Source: Endomychus coccineus (Eukaryota; Arthropoda; Insecta; Coleoptera; Endomychidae). Taken from it: 64,000 nt of DNA. Below the pieces are notes generated by a model. It did not search any database. It was not told the origin of the DNA and worked only from the letters and a program-made list of their open reading frames with translations. The stretch covers positions 139,954,346 through 140,018,345 of the forward strand of contig OY294067.1 in NCBI GenBank assembly GCA_958510875.1. Direction: 5' to 3'. The translations under genes were made by a program, and so were the position numbers. Below, one piece after another: positions 24,981 to 37,068 of the stretch. How positions within the stretch are numbered: position 1 is the first letter of the stretch; each line of letters starts with the position of its first letter.

Positions 24981-26160
24981 GAGCCGCAAAAACTGTTTTT
25001 CGTTTTTATGCTTAGAATTTTATATATGACATTCAATTTTGATCCTCCACTCATCGAGTATTCAGTATGCTAAGTGTTTACGAAATAACAAAATTATTTC
25101 AGTTATTTGATTATCTGTTTTATCTTTCTCTTAAGTCAGGATTGGAATCATTCACTTAATTACTAAAATAATTTGCAGATCGGTTTCTGAAATGTCAGAG
25201 CCCTTTCAGCTCCACATTCTTAATCTACTCAGTTGGTCAGAGCATATGGTTACCTGATCCATTTTATCAAGTTCATTAGAATTTCGAGAGGTATTGAGAT
25301 TTCAACGTTTTCGTACGATTACAGATTTCAGGACTCACTTATTGTGAAGTAACAATGATCCATGATCTATCGATACTGGAATTATCTCTATGGTGGAAAA
25401 TACAATAGTTCAAAAAATAAGTATTTCCTAAATATCAATTTCACTTCTGCAGGCTGAATGTATGTGTGTGATATAGATTTATCAGCAGAAAAAATGATTC
25501 GAAATATTGAAGATGAATGCCAATAATACCACTGCCCACCCTGAATTGATACACTTGAAATGATATGGAAATTGTCAAATTTGTGCGAACGGCGTAATTA
25601 CGTATGCACGCACGCTCAGACATGATCTCATGAATAGTCTAGTTTGAGAAAGGCTCAAAACTGATACCTTTGCGAAAATTCAGCCGTTTTCTAGTTCGAT
25701 ATTGTAAAATTTGTATAAATATGATTAATTACTAGTATAAGAAAAACACATCGAACTAGAAAATTCAGATTAAATTGAACTTTTTCACTTTTAAAATTTC
25801 CATCAAGTAAAAAAGTGTTAGTAAATTACCATTTTAGTAAAACAAAGTTGTATGACGTTTTTGATCAAACACTACTATTATACTAATACTATACACCTCC
25901 TTATTAAATTGAAAACAGAAATAGAAATGGACGGGTTAATAAATTTTTTGACCTTACTGAACTTATAAATAGATGCATTGATGTACATCTAAACCGTCAC
26001 ATTTGGATATGACCATTCAGAATAGCTCGACACATCGCCACCAACATAAAATAACTGCCTATAATAAATAGTATGGTACGTCGACCCTTCTTCATTCTGT
26101 TATCGGATGTAAGACAGTACTGAATATAATAATAATAAATTATTATTATTATCAATAATA
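24981..26160. other. AT-rich stretch, no gene seen
   Basis: No recognisable domain. Short (TAA)n-like runs occur near 26125-26162. Confidence 0.55.
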
Positions 26161-26560
26161 ATGTAGGAGTGGAATCTGTGAGGTTCCCTTATACCTAAGC
26201 CCTATAGCACCCTATATCACCTAGTAGAGCGGTTCCTACTCAAGAGTGTTACCAAACTTCCAAGGTGGACGAAAAGCCACCTATTCAACACCCAGTCAAC
26301 ACCGGATGTCCGGATAGCTGGTTAATTTACACCGTCCTCGTATCTATTTTCCAGAACTCCTCAGTGTCGCATAGCTCTATGTAGACTGATCTGCGTCTTG
26401 GGGCGGAGGGAGAGAGAAAGACATCCGCTTCCATAATTGGAGTAGTGTCTATACCTATCGACACCAGTATTTTCGTCTGTCGTCCTTGGTTTCCATATGG
26501 TTCCCATGGAAAGCTAGGGAAATAAAGGATTGAAAATATCATCAAAAAGATAATTGTTCA
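26161..26560. other. GC-richer unclassified block
   Basis: A block of about 400 bases stands out by composition (for example GGGGCGGAGGGAGAGAG near 26400) between AT-rich flanks. A minus-strand frame of 72 codons at 26327-26545 has no known domain. It may be untranslated sequence of a retroelement; I cannot name the family. Confidence 0.35.
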
Positions 26561-26661
26561 GCATGCGTTAGAAAAAGTCTACCCTGCTATAAAGAACATC
26601 CTCCTAGGTTAGGAACTCTAACATTTTTGGTAAGCCTAGCAAAAAACTTGAAACCTTTTCG

Positions 26662-27000
26662 ATGAATCAAAAAATGAATACTGCTTATCGTACCAATAAT
26701 TGCTCAGGTAAATATATTAAAAATGAACATTTGAAAAGTTTTGAAAATGAAAACTCGGATGTTCACGAATTAAAATGTGGTAGCTGCAGTACATTTCACA
26801 TAGGCAGAAACTGTAGGAATTTCAGAATAAGAATTGCAGAGCATAAACGAAGTTTTGTGTATTAAAAAGCAGATTCCAAATATTAAAATTAATTACTCAG
26901 AGAAAATTCATATTCCGGCATGTTACATTTTAGGTGTGAAGGTTTGGCATTAAATACAAACATACTTATAACCTCCGAAAATACTAAGACGTATAGTTTC
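26662..27000 (+). pseudogene. GIY-YIG endonuclease relic of a Penelope-like element
   Basis: The frame from 26662 reads HELKCGSCSTFHIGRNCRN followed by FRIRIAEHKRSFVY, then a stop. This matches the PLE-type GIY-YIG core (xYELKCxxC..FYIGQT.R....R..EH), with H for the second-motif tyrosine and R for Q. In-frame remnants continue to about 27000 after the stop. The upstream CxxC pair (C-G-S-C) typical of PLE endonucleases is kept. No RT part lies upstream, so this is a 5'-truncated copy. It belongs to none of the four families of the centre. Confidence 0.7.
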
Positions 27001-27480
27001 TTGAGTTGTAAAACATGCTACTCCTATCTGTAATATACGATTCAGAATCCACGCTCATGTAAAACGATACATATTGGATTTTCAATCTACTGCTTCGAAT
27101 TTTCAATTTCCACCGATTGATCAAATCTCCAATGAAAACAATGGAATTGGAGAAGGCATTCATTTCAGAAGAAGATATTCTATCGAACAGTTTTAATATT
27201 GATAATTTAGCGAAAATAGGAAATGCAGCGAATTTGCATATATATTAGTTAATGCAGCAGTCAATGACCATCACATAGTTGCATATAGTAAAAACTGAAC
27301 TAAACAAACTGGTCACACATTAACATGAACATAGATAGCTAGCGGCCGAAGGTGGATTTGCTATCAAGACAACCGTGGAACGTATTTTTGAAAGCCATCC
27401 GCTTACTAATTTAAATGTTAACGTCGATAATGATCTACACTTATCTTCGAAACTCTAACATTAAATGTAATTGATGTACT
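27001..27480. other. AT-rich stretch, no gene seen
   Basis: Nothing recognised. Confidence 0.55.
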
Positions 27481-28465
27481 TTTACTGTTAATACTTGATG
27501 TCTTTAGAACTTGAAGCGTTAATATAACATGAAGTTCTTTCACAGATTCCTAAAAACGAAACCGTCGGTTCTAGGAGTCCTGCACAGATATTAAATCTAC
27601 AATTCAAAATTTTGCGTATACTCATGAACATAACAATATATCAATGGTGAATAAAAATTATGTATAAAACAAAAGCCCGATATTTGTGTAACATTTTACA
27701 TTTGAACATTTACTATTCTTCATCAAGCTTGGACGAAATGAATTTTTTTTATATGTGTTTCCTTCGTCAGACAGTTTACATTATTATATCAATATTGGGT
27801 AGATTAGTTTTTACTGTTATTACTTGATGTCTTCAGAACTTGAAGCGTTAACATAACATGGAGTTCTTTCACAGATTCCTAAAAACGAAACCGTCGGTTC
27901 TAGGAGTCCCGCACAGATATTAAATCTACAATTCAAAATTTTGCGTATACTCATGAACATAACAATATATCAATGATGAATAAAAATTATGTATAAAACA
28001 AAAGCCCGATATTTGTGTAACATTTTACATTTGAACATTTACTATTCTTCATCAAGCTTGGACGAAATGAATTTTTTTTATATGTGTTTCCTTCGTCAGA
28101 CAGTTTACATTATTATATTTCAATATTGGGTAGATTAGTTTTTACTGTTATTACTTGATGTCTTCAGAACTTGAAGCGTTAACATAACATGGAGTTCTTT
28201 CACAGATTCCTAAAAACGAAACCGTCGGTTCTAGGAGTCCCGCACAGATATTAAATCTACAATTCAAAATTTTGCGTATACTCATGAACATAACAATATA
28301 TCAATGGTGAATAAAAATTATGTATAAAACAAAAGCCCGATATTTGTGTAACATTTTACATTTGAACATTTACTATTCTTCATCAAGCTTGGACGAAACG
28401 AATATTTTTTATATGTGTTTCCTTCGTCAGACAGTTTACATTATTCTGTTTCAACATTGGGTAGA
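27481..28465. repeat. Tandem repeat, three units of about 330 bp
   Basis: The landmark ACTTGATGTCTT recurs at 27493, 27822 and 28153, giving periods of 329 and 331. Other landmarks repeat in step: CGAAACCGTCGG, GTCAGACAGTTTAC and AACATTTACTATTC. The units are about 97-99% alike by eye. The array ends near GTAGATTAGTT at about 28470. No coding frame runs through it. It may be a short satellite array or the internal tandem region of a transposon. Confidence 0.95.
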
Positions 28466-29089
28466 TTAGTTATCAATTGTCAGTGAAATTTTTCCATCGT
28501 CTCTGTTATAACTCAAAACAATTGAATTAAGAACTACATTTTTTCATAAGTCACAAAAAAGCGGTTAAAAACTATTGTATGATGTATTCCAATACCATGG
28601 CGGTATTCCAATAGCCATAAAATCGTCTAGAGGAAGTCAGAGACGTACCTGGTGTTGATACCTGATGATTACTGAATGAAACAGAAATATTATTCGAAAA
28701 TTAAATACGTTCAGATGGTTTGAATAATACGCATACTAGAAATTAATTCTCGCCTCACCTCGCTGTAGAAGCCAATATGATGAAGCAATGCTTCTGGCAG
28801 TCCGACGTGCGAAATGAGCGAATACGGAAAATGCGGAAAGTAGCAACAAGTTGAAATAGAAATTCTGTCGCCTGTTCTGTTGCTTGCGATTCGTTATTCA
28901 TTTATTTCTCTATATTTCATCTACGCGAGAGGAAAACCTATAATATTGGAAGAACATGTTGTGACCCAGCGGTGGAATGGTGGGAGACGAGGGAGGCATT
29001 CGAATTATTTTTGAAGCTTTGGAGGTTATAGGCATATGGAAAGACCTCACTAGACAAAGAGGTTCACAACTCCGCTGTTCGATAGAAAA
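28466..29089. other. No gene seen
   Basis: The stretch is moderately AT-rich without recognised domains. The part nearest 29090 may be 3' untranslated sequence of the minus-strand LINE tail. Confidence 0.5.
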
Positions 29090-29700
29090 ATTGAGTCTGG
29101 CAGGTCTCGAGCAATGGACAATGAAGATGTGAATAACTTAAGCTCGTCTAGGCCTATCTGGAATCGTGGTGTAATAACAAACAAGATTTCTGATGAACAA
29201 CGAACATGAAAATTTCTATAGAAAAGGGAGAGATCACCTTTCTATGACGTTCTAGAGAGATCAATGAACTCGTAAGTGTGATATCTTCAAGCAGACGAAT
29301 AGCTCTCTTCTGGATATGATTCAAGAGCTCTACCGAAAGTTTCAGAGCCGCACTCGAAACATGTGAACAGTATCCCGGGACAGGTCGAATCTGTGCCTTG
29401 TAGAGTATGAGGAGCTGCTGGAATGTAAGTTAGCTATTGGCACGGAATAGAAAACCAAGTTTATGTGAAGCGTTTTCCGCAATGGACCTCACATGATAAT
29501 CCCATGAGCGGCTGCTGTCGTTGGTGATTCCGATCATGTTTTTCGAAGACTTCATAGGAATAGTTGTACCTGACATCTTCATATTAGGGATTGTGGGATC
29601 CACGTTCCCGGAGAAGATGTAAGCGTGTGTTTAGGTTGCATTAAACACTATACTAGATTTTCAGATCCTCATTTCAAAGTCTTCTCCAGATCTAGAATTA
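29090..29700 (-). pseudogene. Jockey-like LINE, C-terminal region of ORF2
   Basis: Read on the minus strand from about 29590 downward, broken frames give SKNMIGITNDSSRSWDYHV, IAENASHKLGFLFRA, LLILYKAQIRPVPGYCSHV and LNHIQKRAIRLLED. This is the conserved post-RT thumb/C-terminal region of Jockey-like insect LINEs (..LG.L.RA...F....LL.LYK.QIRP..EYCSH.W...IQ.RA.RLI.D). Only the 3' portion of the element is present, as expected after incomplete target-primed reverse transcription. The copy is inactive. Confidence 0.8.
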
Positions 29701-32689
29701 TTGAATCAAAATTATACCACATGTGTATACTGAAAATCCATCATAAAATAAAGTCAATTCCAACTTGAAAAATGATAAGATTTCACTTATTCAGGGTGGC
29801 TCTCTGTCACTTGAACAAAGAGCGTAACTTCACGCTAAAAAGTTTATCATCTCTTTGAAAAGTTCAATTTCACCTTGAATGAATCGAAAGATTGCATTCC
29901 AACTCTAGAGACTGACTTTCATTTTTCTCTCATATTTTGCAAATATTAGAAATACTCCCTGATATAGTGAAACTTCTCGGCGAAAGAGTGAATTATCTCT
30001 TATTGATTTAACTGTTAACCGTTACGAGCTGCCGAGCAAAAAAGTGAAATTTGTAGGTAGTTATGTGTTCAACAACTTTCGTATGAGAATTTTTGCGCTA
30101 ATAAAAAAAAGATGTTCGACCAGAAACATTTTTCAATCCCATTTTCTTGAATAATTGGTTATTAATATTGCAAAGTATCCAAAATATTAAATACACAAAT
30201 TTGTAGAAATAATTTTTCTTTTTAGAAATGGTAACGGTCGTTTTTTCGAAGAAATCAAAGTCTAACAATCTAATAATTCGCGAAATACGAGTTCACCCTT
30301 AATCCCAGATGGCGGAAAAGTTCCAAGGGGTGCTTATGCTTCCTATATGGTACTCTAACGATTGCAAAATATGTTTTTTTCCTCAATCGATTGCAATAAT
30401 ACCCATAGAAATCGGAGTAACATTATTGGCATACTTTATCAGCGCGCTATTTTGGTGTATCTACAACATGACCGATTCGCATATATGGTGAGCCAGTAGA
30501 TGAGAAGCGTTGCGCGATCACGTGGTTTATGACGTCACGTACTACATAAAAAATTGTTTCCTATCTCGATTCCAAATAACGTTACCTTGAGCGATAGTAG
30601 TCTTGGAAATCCCACTCTTGTCGCGTGCCTGGCGGCGGGGTCCCTCGATCGAGTCGCAATCTTGGTGAAATGGGATTCTATAAGTGTTTTCAACCCTGAA
30701 ACTAACCTCTCAAGAACGGGATATTCGTGCAGTAATCAGAAGATATAAACTGAGATATGTGTACCATTTCAGTAATCTATTAAATACAAGATGATGCGTA
30801 TGTTATGTTCTCATTATATTAATTATAAAGTTGGCTTTCATTCTGTAAAGTCAGCTTTGGATAAACGGAGAATTGTAATTTCTCCAAAACCTCTTCTGTG
30901 GTTCTGGTTTCAGAACAATTAATTCATTCAACATTCATATCTCTGCATTCTCTTTTGATTCACTAGCAAGATACTACGAAAATACTGCATTCTAGTAAGC
31001 CACGGCACAAAAATAGCCGTGTCATCTTGACTAAGCCTACCACGTGCCATGTGAGAAAAACTCCCCAATGATACAAATTCAGTATAGGAAGAATAACATA
31101 AAATCGAATCAAGTACGTATAGGAGGTGCAATAATAGCCTGACTATGTATTCCGATGAATAAGTTACAAGATTCAGTGGTTTTAAAATAAAGATAAGAAC
31201 ACATGTTTTCTTGCATGTATTCAGTTTGTATCGAGTGTTCTCCATACTGTAGTTATCAACATGAAATTAGAAGCCCCAACTCCTTTATCCGAATAATATA
31301 ACTAAATTCAGTTTATCTCTGTGGACTTGCTGTTTGATTCATGTAAATTCGTTTTTTCAAATATTGAGAATAACGAAATGAAACACAAATTAAAATTTAC
31401 ACAAACTGCAAAGTTTAATTGCTGATAATTTATTAGATTAAATGGAAGATACCACTTTTAATATAATAACACGAAAACGTTACTATAGTTTCTACAGCGA
31501 AGTGCCATTATTAAACATATTAAAATATGTTAATACAATTTTGTATCTGTTTGATCATGTCGGTGTTGAAACTATAGTGATGTTTTCATCTTGTAATTAA
31601 AAGTGGTGTAAAAACAAAGTTATTGTTCTATCATCATAATGATAAATTAATGTGAAGTAACGGATTTGTTGATAATTTATTGTTTCGTCACACAGTGACA
31701 TTTTCAAAGCTGATTTATTCGCTGGCGAAATATCCTCAACCCTATTCAAATAGTTCAGAAGTTATTATTTGTATTCACAAGTTTTCACAACCTTATTTAG
31801 CTGGAGTTCTACATTATGTTCCAATACAGTTTTTCGTTGAACATTTTCTTTGTTATGAAGACAATCGGATAAATTCGTAGTAACTACAGTTTGACAAAGC
31901 ATTCAAATGTATCCGTAGTTGCTGCTATTAACTCCGTATCTCCAAATATTCTCAGTCATAGATAGAATAATAATTGACCGTACTTTGGGAATATATAAAT
32001 GGGAGCAGCGATAACACGATGTAAATACAAAATTTATTAACTTTAATCCATTCTACCCACCAATCATATTAAAATTTACATAAGTAATTTCATATACCTT
32101 ATTATATATTTGATAGTCATCGCATTAAGAATAATGATCTCTCGAAAGATCTATGAGTTTATCTTTAGTTAACATAGATAGATCAGAATACGGTGCTTGA
32201 TGATCATGATTTGTCTATTCCAATGGGTACCAGTGACATTTCGACAACTATGGCATAATCCCAGATTTTGATTATGATATGTTAATATGAGATAGAAATG
32301 ACCGGACTTACTACCGTCTATGGTGAATAAGCGTTTCAATCCGTGGAAAGTTTCAAAGAAAGCTTTCGGTGGATGAAACCCTGAAAACGTTATTCTGAAT
32401 ATATACAGGGTAGTAATTCAACTTGTACAATGCTTCTCGTAGTTGAGAAATCAAGATTCCTTCAACTAGAATTCATCATGTAATTATCACTGCTAAAATA
32501 TGCACATTCTGTAGATTATTTCATTTTGTTCTCTAGATGATATATACTCATACTCGAGTTTCATCGTTTTCATTCAATGAATTGCCTCGAAAAATAGTTC
32601 ACCGCTTCAACAAAACCATAAAACTGACATTGCTGTATTGCGCAAGCTCCAAGTATAGATAGATAGATGAACTTCATTGCAATTACCAT
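29701..32689. other. 3 kb stretch without recognised genes
   Basis: The stretch is AT-rich, with a slightly GC-richer part at 30480-30680 (CGTGGTTTATGACGTCACG). Frames of 60-105 codons occur at 30309-30491, 30554-30748 and 30928-31245 (minus). None has a recognisable domain or supporting splice or start context. A host exon cannot be excluded but is not supported. Confidence 0.5.
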
Positions 32690-33120
32690 TGAAATGATAT
32701 ACAAAATCTTAAACTTATACCTAAGCCTAACCTTAATACTGTCACATCACCCACCCTTGTACTAGCTATCAACGGAGTGCCCGGTAATTGTATGACAGTG
32801 TTAGATTTCATACACTTTGCAGATTTAGATTCTAGACAATTGGGGCTTATACTTCCGGGATTGACACAGCGTGCGCAAACCCTAACTATCGTATCTGCAA
32901 TAACTTCTACACCCACGGCCGGGGCTTCTCATTCGGATGAGGGGTAATCACGATTATCAATCACACAACCACCCCAGCTTATACTTCCGGGATAGACACA
33001 GCATGCACAAGTCGTTGGCGGTTTGGTCGTCTAGGATATACTTATACTTCCGGGATAGACACAGCGTGCACAAATATACCAAAGACGCCCCTGTCGTTCA
33101 AACATACACACTCTGTGACT
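32690..33120. repeat. Fragment of the solo-LTR-like family seen at 41.1-43.3 kb
   Basis: This stretch is collinear with about 41848-42236. Shared landmarks include GTGCCCGGTAATTGTATGAC near 32777 and three spaced copies of CTTATACTTCCGG (about 32847, 32978 and 33047), each followed by a (C)ACAGCGTGC(A/G)CAA-type box. It continues to a shared CGTTCAAACATACACACTCTGT end. Neither end of the full 2.13-kb element is present, so this is a partial copy. Confidence 0.8.
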
Positions 33121-33584
33121 AGAACTAACTAGAATATAAAATTAATCATTGATGAGATAAAATAAATTATAAAATCTCATACATAACTGTAATAGAAGCA
33201 TTCATATAAAGGAACATATCTACGTGAATAGGAAATAATTATAAAAGTATAACATTGAGAGTTTACTTGATAAGTGGTGTTATAGGTTCTTATCACATTC
33301 GTACTCTTTCATAGAATAATAATATTCAAAAGAATGATCTAAATTAGATTCGTCATGATTAATTCGAGAGTTGTATACTCTCGGATAGTGGAATACATAA
33401 TATAATTTGTTCATTGACACTAAACGAAAATCTCGAGGATAACTAAAAAGGCTATTTTTAGCTAAGGCACATTCCGGTCTGCATTTAAATTGATACCTCA
33501 AATGAAACACTAAATTATATTAAAAATACCAATTTCTTTCAAAACCAAATTTGATGCACCTGCATGTATCAGAGGCAAATAATG
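33121..33584. other. AT-rich stretch, no gene seen
   Basis: Nothing recognised apart from the small repeat arm starting near 33585. Confidence 0.55.
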
Positions 33585-33637
33585 CCATAAATAAGAAACA
33601 ATCACCCTTTACACTAAAAATACTGTTAAATTACTGA

Positions 33638-33719
<82 letters not shown>
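33585..33719. repeat. Repeat arm followed by (TA)n array
   Basis: At 33590-33640 lies one arm of the small palindromic repeat of 2.36 and 16.07 kb. It runs directly into about 80 bp of uninterrupted TA dinucleotides (33640-33719). Confidence 0.9.
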
Positions 33720-33722
<3 letters not shown>

Positions 33723-34402
33723 AAAGACACTAACCATACTTTCGACTACAACAATACAAAAATTTTAAATATTGAAACAAACGACAACAAACGTTTGATA
33801 TTAGAATCTATTCAAATTAAAAAGAACAATTGTGTAAATGACAAAATAGATTCCAATCTTTCGAAACTGTACAATAATCTAATTCAAACTTAACAAAATT
33901 TTATTAATTTGAAGTGCCACTTTCCATTTGTCTATTTAAAATTCAACCTAAAAAAGATGAAGTATTATTTAACTATGACACTATAGAGTAACAATTTTGA
34001 GGTTAAATTCCATAGAATTATCTTAAACTTGAATAGTTATGATAGATCTGAAATGCTTATCATAGAATAACTAATTCATACAATAATTCATAGATATTTA
34101 TAATTGTACAATATTGGAATGTCTTGTATTTAATCAAATTCAATCTATTTCAAATTGTAGTTAGCCATACATTACTCTTTCACACACAACCGATCCAATG
34201 TTTTCAGCAGTTTTAATTGGATCTTAAAACACAAGTCGGCTGCAGACGCATTTCATTAATCGAAATCATCTATTCTTTTCTAAATTACATGGAAACACTA
34301 ATTCAATTAACAATTTTGATAAAGGCAATAAACATTGTCGAAACGTCAAAACAGAATTTTTATTTCATTATCAGTATATATACGAACCAATATACCAAGA
34401 AA

Positions 34403-34406
<4 letters not shown>
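33720..34406 (+). pseudogene. PLE-C 3' end: GIY-YIG tail, 3' UTR and pLTR
   Basis: Directly after the TA array the frame reads VKDTNHTFDYNNTKILNIE, then LILESIQIKKN, IDSNLSKLYNNLI and a stop near 33890. This is the C-terminal part of a PLE GIY-YIG endonuclease (conserved H.FD...IL..E....R..LE...I). The 3' region follows, including the landmark AATTGGATCTTAAAACACAAG near 34213 and a hammerhead-like motif at 34316-34347. It ends in AAGAAAACATAC next to another TA array. The same 3' region recurs at 44.03, 45.55, 53.7, 53.8 and 60.99 kb, so PLE-C is the most copied family here. Confidence 0.85.
34316..34347 (+). ncRNA. Hammerhead-like motif of PLE-C (core variant)
   Basis: The order is TTGATAA, stem II GGCAAT/ATTGTC with loop AAAC (6 bp, one G-T wobble), then GAAACGTC. 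A canonical hammerhead needs CTGANGA, so C3 and G8 are both changed here while the stem and the GAAACGTC half are kept. It is probably catalytically weak or dead. Confidence 0.6.

Positions 34407-34464
<58 letters not shown>
34407..34464. repeat. (TA)n array
   Basis: About 58 bp of TA with one ATGTATA interruption, between the PLE-C end (plus) and the PLE-A end (minus). Confidence 0.95.
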
Positions 34465-35340
34465 GCTGTATTGGGTTGCCGGGATATACTCCGCGTTGTA
34501 GTCATGTGCCATCTTCAGGTCTTCTTCTTCAGGGCTGCTGCTCTGCTTCGAGTTAATTTGAAACTGATCTCCGATGATCCTGCTGTTGTTTTATGTATCC
34601 TTGTTATGTTGATTTTGCTGGTTCGATACGTCTGATTGACTTTGTTGGTCCGTTGCGTTTGAGCGATTTTGTCGGTTCGTTGCGTTCGAGTGAGTTTGAC
34701 GGTCCGATGAATTAGTCTGGTTGACTGTTCTCCTGTGTGGTTGAAGGGCTGGTGTCCAAGCAGTTGGTAATCTCTGTGTGTCATCTCTTTTATTAAGATT
34801 TGGAGGTCGCTTCTCTTGTGATGCGTTTTGTTTTGTGCTCCAGGCTGGCTAAGACTCGGGTGTTGTCAAAATCGATTTCATGTGAAGTTTTTCTCACATG
34901 TTCGGCAAGTGATGATGTGGTTTCTTGCTTTGCGACTGCATTGCGGTGTTTTTCACGTCGAATGTTGATTCTTCTGTTAGTTTGTCCTATTTAGCTTCCT
35001 TCGCAATCTTTGCATGGTATTTCGTAGACCCCTTGTGTTTCCAGATTTATTTTGGATTTAGCGTTGGGCAGTATTTGAGCAATCTTTCTTGTCGTGTTGA
35101 AACTTGTCTCAATGTTGTGTTTTTTGAGTACTCTGCTGATCTTCTCTGTAGTACCTTTGACGTATGGCAGATGGGCTTTGGCGACAGGTTTTTCTTCTTC
35201 TTCATCTGTGGTTCGATCTGTCTGGCGTCGTGGTCTTAGTGCTCGTCTGATGTTGTCTTTTGAAAACACGTTTTGTTGTAGCGTGGTTTGTATTGTCTGC
35301 ATTTCTTGTTTTTTGTGGTTATTGTCGGTTAGTCGATGTT
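34465..35340 (-). pseudogene. PLE-A 3' half: linker, GIY-YIG domain and pLTR, broken
   Basis: Read on the minus strand, the frame at 35302-34991 reads LRPRRQTDRTT...[23 protein letters not shown] and INLETQGVYEIPCKDCEGS, entering the GIY-YIG domain. A stop then replaces the YIG tyrosine (GS*IGQTNRR). The domain continues with NIRREKHRNAVAKQETTSS to about 34800, followed by the threonine/asparagine-rich tail. The 3' terminus near 34465 (GCTGTATTGGGTTGCCGGG on plus) is the family end. The hammerhead region is disrupted by a deletion between about 34498 and 34500, leaving only its CTGAAGA side. It is inactive. Confidence 0.9.
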
Positions 35341-36981
35341 TCTTCTGGATAATTTCGTGTATCGTTCTGATGATGACACACTAGTTGTCGAAGATATTCA
35401 CAAAAAGTATTCTATAATGTGAGTGATATAACAACAAATTATTAGTGTTTTATTCTATCAATATGATGGATTATCACAAAGTAATGGATACTACCAACGA
35501 TGTCTATAATATAGTTAAAATTAAATATTTGTTGATAACTATATCTGGAAATGTTATTAGTCCTATATTAAATTTTTTTTTTATGAATAAGTGATTTGCT
35601 CAGTGGAGGGTGGAATTTATTGAAATAACTAACTAGATAGTAATTCAGAAATATAGTATAATAATTACGTACCTGATAGTTATGTTAAGCCTCAATTAAT
35701 GTTCATTTGGTTATTGTAAACGTTAAACAATTAATGAGTATTTACATTTGGAATTTTACGATTCGATGATTAAACTTATTATTGGTACACGGTGAATAAC
35801 ATGAGTCATAAATACGAATAGAACATATCAATTATTTGTATTTTCTCCATAGGGTTTACAATAACTAACTATACCCATGAGGTAATATACCAGGACCTAT
35901 TATTTTACAGTCCAACCTGTGTTTGCACAAATTTTATCTGCTGTTTTGAATACCTTGAGATGATACATTTCACGAATAGGAATAATCACACTAAGTTTCA
36001 TGATAGCTTCAGTTTATGACTGCCACCTTAAACTTATGAAAAAGTGATTCATAGATAACTGATTTCTCTCACCTGTATGAACCGAAAAGTTTTATCACGA
36101 TGAAAGTTTATTCAAATGAACAACATATTTGTTTTGCAAGGGTCATTAGTAGGACTTTCATTGTACTATTATATAAACCTGGAATGAATTAACTAATATT
36201 CTCGAACCATTGCAGTGTTTGCCTAATGTTCAAAATAAAAAGGAACCATGTAATTTTTCTAAATAAGGAAATTAAGATGCCTATACTTGGGGTTTTCACT
36301 TGAACAACCAGTACTCAATTGTATATCATTATTAAGATAGTAAGAGTTGATTTTCACAACCACGAACAATATGAATGTAGTATGACTATAATATCATATC
36401 AAAGTTCGAAACGAATTTAAATGAAATAATGTAATAGTTATGTTGTATATTATGATCCTGATTAAATTAAATTGATAGTACCCAAACGAAATACATTATG
36501 GTACTAAATTCAGAATATTCATTCCTGAATAATTTATTTCAATACTTTTTTCGATCGATTATTAGAATAAATCTAATCCAACATTTGAAATATTTGAATA
36601 AAGTTATAGAAGATTCACTTTCAATTTCAAGTCGATATCCATATTATTTTTCATATTGCGATCCAAATGTTCAAATTAATACAAACATTCTAAATCAACT
36701 TCCGATAATCTCAGTAACACTATTGAAGTAGGATACATATAATACAAAATATAACAAACAATGTCAAAAATATCACTTGCGAAGGGGCTACCGGGCCTCA
36801 AAACAATAAGTTCCCTATTAATTTAACGTGATTTGCAAAATTTCAAATTCATGCCACCATTGGGAACGAAGGGCCTAATCGTCTCTACTGTTGGTTAAAT
36901 ATGCACCTACGCACGCACATACGGACATCATCTCAAAGATGATTAAGATTGTAGACTTCAAAACTACGTATAGGATGGGAA

Positions 36982-36982
<1 letters not shown>
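35341..36982. other. 1.6 kb AT-rich stretch, no gene seen
   Basis: No conserved domain or terminal repeat was recognised. A frame at 36498-36731 has no known features. Confidence 0.55.

Positions 36983-37066
<84 letters not shown>
36983..37066. repeat. (TA)n array, left flank of the mariner element
   Basis: About 80 bp of TA. Its last TA (37065-37066) serves as the target duplication of the Tc1/mariner-type element. Confidence 0.95.

Positions 37067-37068
<2 letters not shown>

Noticed and set aside
27481..28465. CRISPR-like array
   Set aside because: Units of about 330 bp repeat without unique spacers, and the window is eukaryotic. It is a plain tandem repeat.
30309..30748. Two adjacent 60-64-codon frames as a small membrane-protein gene
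   Set aside because: The first has a hydrophobic stretch but no homology that I recognise, no start context and no partner exon. Chance frames of this size are common in the window.
34217..34501. Open frames rich in alternating Tyr-Ile (also at 36.9, 40.1, 45.1-45.8, 48.6 and 53.8-54.1 kb)
   Set aside because: They are translations of (TA)n arrays, not proteins.
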